A stretch of DNA of 64,000 nucleotides from Algiphilus sp022763315 (GTDB lineage Bacteria; Pseudomonadota; Gammaproteobacteria; Nevskiales; Nevskiaceae): NCBI RefSeq assembly GCF_965249985.1, contig NZ_OZ252280.1. One strand, 5' to 3'. Shown here piece by piece: positions 59,805 through 64,000 of the stretch. How positions within the stretch are numbered: position 1 is the first letter of the stretch; every line of letters starts with the position of its first letter. A program made the translations under genes and the position numbers. The notes below the pieces were generated by a model. The model had not been told where the DNA came from. It saw only the letters and a program-made list of their open reading frames with translations, and searched no databases.

Positions 59805-60602
59805 CTACCGCATCTCGGACAGTAGCGAGGCGTCTGTGACCAGTTCGCGTACGCCATGCGGCGCCTTCTCCTCGAAGACATTGTCCTTGCACCAGGCGCT
59901 CAGACTGTTGATGTCCAGCTTGGCGCACTGCGGGCGGACGCTCCAGTGCACCTGTAGCGGTGAGCAGGTCGCTTCGTCGTAGCTCGGCCCTGTCGTTGAG
60001 CCGAGATACTGCACCGGCGCGCCGGTGCCGACGGGTAGCGCCTTGGGCTGCGGCTTGCCGTTGACGGCGTGGCCCTGGTAGGCGACTTCCATGAAATCCA
60101 GTGCGTTCGGATCGTTGACCAGAGTGTAGACCTGCGCTTCGACGCGTAGCGTTGGATTGACGCAGTTCTCGGTGAGACAGGAGCCCAGGCCCTTGCCCGG
60201 GGTCGCGGGGCAGGAACTGAATACCCAGTGGACTTCCACGGTGTCGCCAGGCTGCAGGTCGGTGCAGTGATTGACCTTGGGCGCTTTCAGCTCGGCCTTG
60301 GTCAGGGTGGTGGCCATCTCGCACTGGTAGCCGGCGCCCACGCCATCATCGCGCGAGGTGGTCTTGAGGATCGCGTATTCCGGAGCGCGATGCTCGGCAT
60401 TCTCGTGCAGGTGGATGTTGCACAGATGCATTTCCGCCGGGGCGGGGGCGGCGCCAAAGATGAGCGGATTTTCCCCGGTGGTTACCGCGATGTCGCGAGG
60501 GGATTGCGGCCCGAATCCGGTGCACACCTCTGCGGCCACCGCGAAAGGAACCAAGAGGGCGAGGCCCAAAGTGCAGCGGGACAACAAAGAATGGTCAGAC
60601 AT
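59805..60602 (-). CDS. Exported delta-class carbonic anhydrase-like protein
   Basis: 265-residue protein with a signal peptide (ending FAVAAEV). It resembles the delta-carbonic-anhydrase family (CA_like) known from diatoms and some marine bacteria: GFGPQSPRDI, then LCNIHLHENAEHRAPEY with the His cluster expected for zinc, and a further VHWVFSSC segment. Many cysteines suggest disulfides. The start at 60602 follows GGGAG. Predicted to hydrate CO2 in the periplasm; the family call is by motif recognition only. Confidence 0.72.
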   Translation of the reverse strand: MSDHSLLSRCTLGLALLVPFAVAAEVCTGFGPQSPRDIAVTTGENPLIFGAAPAPAEMHLCNIHLHENAEHRAPEYAILKTTSRDDGVGAGYQCEMATTLTKAELKAPKVNHCTDLQPGDTVEVHWVFSSCPATPGKGLGSCLTENCVNPTLRVEAQVYTLVNDPNALDFMEVAYQGHAVNGKPQPKALPVGTGAPVQYLGSTTGPSYDEATCSPLQVHWSVRPQCAKLDINSLSAWCKDNVFEEKAPHGVRELVTDASLLSEMR

Positions 60603-60762
60603 GGTCGCTCCCTTCGTACGGCTGTTTACCCAGCACGTACTGTCGACCGGAGCGGCTGAAAAGGGCCTATCGAATTCATGAAAAACAGATGAACAGAGGG
60701 GCCGACCGCAGGCAGACGGCGCCTCCACACCCCTGGCGTATAGTGGCGGCAAATCGCGGAGC

Positions 60763-62088
60763 GTGGCCTTGGTCGAGGGGAGTCTCCAGCTGTATTTCCA
60801 GGCGTATCTGTTGGTGGCGCTGGTGTGCGCCGGCATGGGCGTGGCCTTCTTCGTTGCCGACCGTCGGACGCCAAGCAGCCGGGCGCTGGCGCTGGCCTTC
60901 GCCGCCATCGGCCTCAGCCTGTGGCTGCACATGGTGCTGCCGCAGTGGTTCGATGTCCCCCTGTGGCTGTGGCGCAGCTTCGTAGCGGTCGACGGCATTG
61001 CCATGGTCGCCTTGCTGCAGTGGATCTACTACGTGCGCGCCACCCTGCCCTCTGCGGCATTGCGCACCCGCACCGGCGACACACTGGTGCGCCTCGGGCA
61101 GGGCTCGGCCGCGGTCTATGTCCTGCTTGGCGTGGTGGCTCCGGCCGCGCGGGACGCGCATTTTCTCAACGCCTTGGCGCTGGACGGCTCCCCGCATCAT
61201 CTGTGGTTCTGGGCCTTTGCGTCGCCGGTGCTGGTGAGCAGCGTGAGCGGTACCCTGTCCCTGCTGCTGCTATTGAATCGCCGGCCCGATGCACTCGAGC
61301 AACTGCGGGTCTTCGCCATGCTGTTGGCCATCCCTTTGCTGGGCGCAAGCTTTGCGCTGCCGCCGCAGTGGGCGCCGATCTCACTACTGCTCGGGGCGCT
61401 GGTTTTCCTGATTGGCGCCATGCGCTACCACGTCGAGCAGGGCCGGCGCGGCGAATTCATGGCCCAGTTCCTTTCGCCGCAGGTCGCCGATCTCGTGCGC
61501 CGTCATGGTTTGGAGGGCGCGACCGCCGCCGCCAAAATGGAGATCAGCGCGGTTTGCATCGACTTGCGCGGCTTCACCGGCGTCACTGCCGAGACGGACT
61601 CGGAGGCGGTGCTCTCGGTGCTTCGTGAGTACTATGCCGCCGTGGGGCAGGTCGCGGCGCGCTTCGGCGGCACCATCAAGGATCAGGCAGGAGATGGCGT
61701 ACTCATTCTGGTGGGCGCCCCCGTCGCGGATCCCGAGCATCGCCGTCATGCCATCGATATGGCCTGCGCCCTCAAGTCGCTTGGCGACGCGCTCAGCGCG
61801 AAGTGGCGGGCAAGCGGGCTGGATCTCGGCGTCGGCGTGGGCGCGGCCAGCGGCACCGTCGCGGTGGGCGTGATCGGCGAAGGTGGACGCCGCGAGTACA
61901 CCGCGGTCGGCAACGCCGTCAATCTGGCGGCGCGCTTGTGCGCCCAAGCGGCCGACGGCGACGTCCTGCTGGCACCGGACATGGTCGAGGCGGTCGAACG
62001 CTCTGGCGATGCGCGCTTCGAAGCGGTGGCGACGCCGATGCAGCTCAAGGGGCTGCCGGGGCCAATCCAGCCGCTGCGTTTCTGCTAA
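60763..62088 (+). CDS. Membrane class III adenylate/guanylate cyclase
   Basis: 441-residue protein: about six membrane spans (to about 225), a linker, then a class III cyclase domain (about 255-440). Metal-binding Asp residues lie in CIDLRGFTG (about 267) and AGDGVLI. The substrate Lys is in GGTIKD. Transition-state Asn/Arg occur in AVGNAVNLAARL. All catalytic positions appear present, so it is probably an active adenylate cyclase. Start GTG 60763. The stop overlaps the convergent dsbD stop. Confidence 0.88.
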   Translation: MALVEGSLQLYFQAYLLVALVCAGMGVAFFVADRRTPSSRALALAFAAIGLSLWLHMVLPQWFDVPLWLWRSFVAVDGIAMVALLQWIYYVRATLPSAALRTRTGDTLVRLGQGSAAVYVLLGVVAPAARDAHFLNALALDGSPHHLWFWAFASPVLVSSVSGTLSLLLLLNRRPDALEQLRVFAMLLAIPLLGASFALPPQWAPISLLLGALVFLIGAMRYHVEQGRRGEFMAQFLSPQVADLVRRHGLEGATAAAKMEISAVCIDLRGFTGVTAETDSEAVLSVLREYYAAVGQVAARFGGTIKDQAGDGVLILVGAPVADPEHRRHAIDMACALKSLGDALSAKWRASGLDLGVGVGAASGTVAVGVIGEGGRREYTAVGNAVNLAARLCAQAADGDVLLAPDMVEAVERSGDARFEAVATPMQLKGLPGPIQPLRFC

Positions 62089-64000
62089 GCATCCGGCGTC
62101 CCATTCAGCGCGCGCAGCACGCGATCCACCGTCAGCAGCTGGGGCAGGACCTCGGGCTCGGCGCCTGGGCGGTACACCACATACAGCGGTACGCCATTGC
62201 GACCGAACGCCGCGAGGGCGCGCGTGATGCGCGGGTCGCTGCGCGTCCAGTCCGCCTTCAGGTACTGCACGTCATCGCCCGCCAGTGCTGCCTGCACCGG
62301 CTGCGACGACAGTGTGGTGCGCTCGTTCGCCAGGCAAGTGATGCACCAGTCAGCCGTGAAGTTGACGAACACGGTCTTGCCCTCGCTGCGCAGTTCGGCC
62401 ACGCGCTCCGGAGACCACACCTGCCCTTGGTCCGCTTCCGCCGAAACGCTGGCCGGGGCGCGCATGCCGGGGGCGGCCAGCAGCGCCGCGGCGGCGAGCA
62501 GCGCGGCGACGCGCAGTGCGCGCAGCAGCAGATGCTGGCGGTGCCACAGCCAGGCGGCGAAGGCCACCAGCACCATGCCGATCATGACCAGCAACAGCGC
62601 CTGACTGCCCGCTTGGCGGGCAAGCACCCACAGCAGCCACACCACTGACAGATACAGCGGGAAGGCCATCGCCTGCTTGAAGTGTTCCATCCACGGCCCG
62701 GGCCGCGGCAGTACCCGCGCCAGCTGCGGCAGGAAGCCCATCAGCAGGAAGGGGCTCGCCAGACCCAGACCGAGGGCGGCAAAGATCGCCAGCGCCACGG
62801 CCGGCGGCTGGGTCACCGCGAAGCCGAGGGCGCCACCCATGAAGGGCGCGGTGCAGGGGCTGGCCACCACCACCGCCAGAACGCCCGTCGCAAAGGAGCC
62901 GCCGAGCCCCTGGCGTTCGGTGAAGGATTGGCCGAGGCCCATGATGCGCGTTCCGACCGTGAACACGCCGGACAGCGACAGCCCAAACGCGAAGAACAGA
63001 TAGGCGAGGGCGCCGACAAAAACCGGCGATTGCAGTTGGAAACCCCAGCCAAGGGCTTCGCCGGTGGCGCGCAGCGCCAGCAGCAGGCCGGCGGCCACCA
63101 GACAGCTGACCACCACGCCAGCGGTGTAGACCAGACCGTGGGCGCGTTGGTGCCCGCGGGTTTCGCCGGCCGCGTTCATGACTCCGAGCGCCTTGATGGC
63201 AAGCACGGGGAAGACACAGGGCATCAGGTTGAGAATGAGGCCGCCCACAAAGGCGGCGGCCAGCACCAGCAGCAGACTTTGCGCACCGGCTGCGGGTCGG
63301 CTCAATGGCTCGGCTTCAGCGGAGGCGGGCGCATTGTATGCGCCCGATGCGGCCGAAACGGCGGCTTTGGGCGCTTCCGGCACGGCGCCTCGCTCGGCGG
63401 TGATGCGCCAGGCCCTGTCGTCCCCTGCGCCGTCCGCACCCACGATCACCCATTGCGTGCGCGCTGGCAGTTGCTCGTAGTAGGGGTGCTCCGCCTGCTC
63501 CAGCCAGAGCGTGTTGCCCATGCGCAGGACGCGTTGCGCCCGCGAGTGATTCACCACCTCTTGCGCGACCGGAAAGACCGTGAAGCTGCCCACGGACAGG
63601 GACTCTGGCAGTTGCACCTGCAGGTGAATGGTGCCGTCGCGATGCTCTATGCGGCTGGGCCAGTCGGCCTCTTCGGGAATGGCGGCGTAGGCGCGCTCGA
63701 AAGCCCCCGCCCAGGCGGGATCCGTACGCGCCTCGGTGGTGGCGGTGGGTACAGTCAGCGACAGCGTGGCTGATTCCGGAACGCAGATATCGCTGCAGAT
63801 CAGCCAATTCGCCGAGGCGGACAGCGTGATCGGGGTGCCCGCGGGCCAGTCCGCCGGAACCTGCATGTCGACGATATGCAGAGTTTCCTGACCATAGCCG
63901 TAGTTGACAATGTTGGCGAGTCGGAAGGTTTCCGGTCGCGGCCATTGGATGTCGCTGAATGTGATGCCTTCCGGCGCATCCCAGTCCAGCGTGGTGGGCA
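62085..64000 (-). CDS. dsbD: DsbD-type thiol:disulfide interchange protein (5' end beyond window)
   Basis: Moves electrons from cytoplasmic thioredoxin to periplasmic thiol proteins. About 637 residues are visible. There is an N-terminal DsbD-alpha-like domain with the cysteine pair in LICSDICVP, a bundle of about eight spans with MPCVFP and SPCTAPF cysteines, and a C-terminal thioredoxin domain with ADWCITC. The reading frame stays open past 63866 to the right edge, coding the domain start (LDWDAPEGITF), so ATG 63866 is not the true start. Convergent with the cyclase gene, stops overlapping. Confidence 0.92.
   Translation of the reverse strand, partial: PTTLDWDAPEGITFSDIQWPRPETFRLANIVNYGYGQETLHIVDMQVPADWPAGTPITLSASANWLICSDICVPESATLSLTVPTATTEARTDPAWAGAFERAYAAIPEEADWPSRIEHRDGTIHLQVQLPESLSVGSFTVFPVAQEVVNHSRAQRVLRMGNTLWLEQAEHPYYEQLPARTQWVIVGADGAGDDRAWRITAERGAVPEAPKAAVSAASGAYNAPASAEAEPLSRPAAGAQSLLLVLAAAFVGGLILNLMPCVFPVLAIKALGVMNAAGETRGHQRAHGLVYTAGVVVSCLVAAGLLLALRATGEALGWGFQLQSPVFVGALAYLFFAFGLSLSGVFTVGTRIMGLGQSFTERQGLGGSFATGVLAVVVASPCTAPFMGGALGFAVTQPPAVALAIFAALGLGLASPFLLMGFLPQLARVLPRPGPWMEHFKQAMAFPLYLSVVWLLWVLARQAGSQALLLVMIGMVLVAFAAWLWHRQHLLLRALRVAALLAAAALLAAPGMRAPASVSAEADQGQVWSPERVAELRSEGKTVFVNFTADWCITCLANERTTLSSQPVQAALAGDDVQYLKADWTRSDPRITRALAAFGRNGVPLYVVYRPGAEPEVLPQLLTVDRVLRALNGTPDA

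Noticed and set aside
63866..63868. ATG at 63866 as the dsbD start
   Set aside because: Reading frame continues upstream with matching domain sequence to the window edge; the real start is outside.

Overview
The window is about 64 kb of GC-rich, densely packed bacterial chromosome. Gene content points to a gammaproteobacterium near the Xanthomonadales/Nevskiales (Solimonadaceae-like) branch. The evidence is pilSR next to sucCD, a MoeB-type enzyme with an N-terminal rhodanese domain, the lptD-surA-pdxA-ksgA operon, divergent bamD/rluD, ybeZYX behind miaB, and a DUF1302/YCF48/RND cluster. The placement is an inference from gene order and protein type, not from a search. I see no rRNA, tRNA, CRISPR array, insertion sequence or prophage, and no gene-free stretch over 300 bases.

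Layout. 0-0.4 kb: 5' part of an Mrp/ApbC Fe-S carrier. 0.6-1.75 kb: rhodanese-ThiF sulfur-activating enzyme. 1.8-6.8 kb: leftward operon M61 peptidase, plsY, birA, coaX, HAD-like protein. 6.8-8.2 kb: quinone oxidoreductase and low-molecular-weight phosphatase. 8.3-13.4 kb: miaB, phoH-like, ybeY, corC, DUF4105 membrane protein. 13.4-16.6 kb: pilR, pilS and a small zinc-ribbon membrane protein, leftward. 16.7-20.3 kb: sucC, sucD, nadE. 20.4-23.0 kb: bamD leftward; rluD and pgeF rightward. 23.2-29.3 kb: DUF1302 outer-membrane protein, YCF48-like protein and RND/MMPL transporter, closed by a strong hairpin. 29.4-31.7 kb: an orphan sigma-54-type AAA+ protein lacking a DNA-binding domain, and apaH, leftward. 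31.8-34.1 kb: tandem PAP2-family membrane enzymes.

34.15-44.9 kb is a complete Tad (tight adherence, Flp pilus) locus behind a clear sigma-70 promoter: flp pilin, prepilin peptidase, TadE-like, RcpC/CpaB, RcpA secretin, TadZ, TadA ATPase, TadB, TadC, TadD, DUF3613 and TadG. A membrane PAS-GGDEF protein follows directly and may link the pilus to c-di-GMP. 47.3-53.2 kb: leftward operon lptD, surA, pdxA, ksgA, uspA (outer-membrane biogenesis, PLP synthesis, rRNA methylation). 53.3-55.0 kb: amgK-murU peptidoglycan recycling. 55.0-58.4 kb: leftward rnt, olsB-like, olsA-like, lipA, with a PhoB-box-like triple repeat upstream of the ornithine-lipid pair. 58.5-64 kb: argG, delta-class carbonic anhydrase, class III nucleotide cyclase, and a DsbD-type reductase running off the window.

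Most genes are housekeeping. The items most worth following are the orphan AAA+ protein with GAFPGA in place of GAFTGA, the Pho-box-like array upstream of olsBA, the HAD protein with DWH in place of DxD, the tandem PAP2 pair beside the Tad locus, and the DUF1302/YCF48/RND triad without its usual DUF1329 partner. I did not find a clearly new multi-gene defence or biosynthetic system. Many neighbouring genes overlap by exactly four bases, which points to widespread translational coupling.
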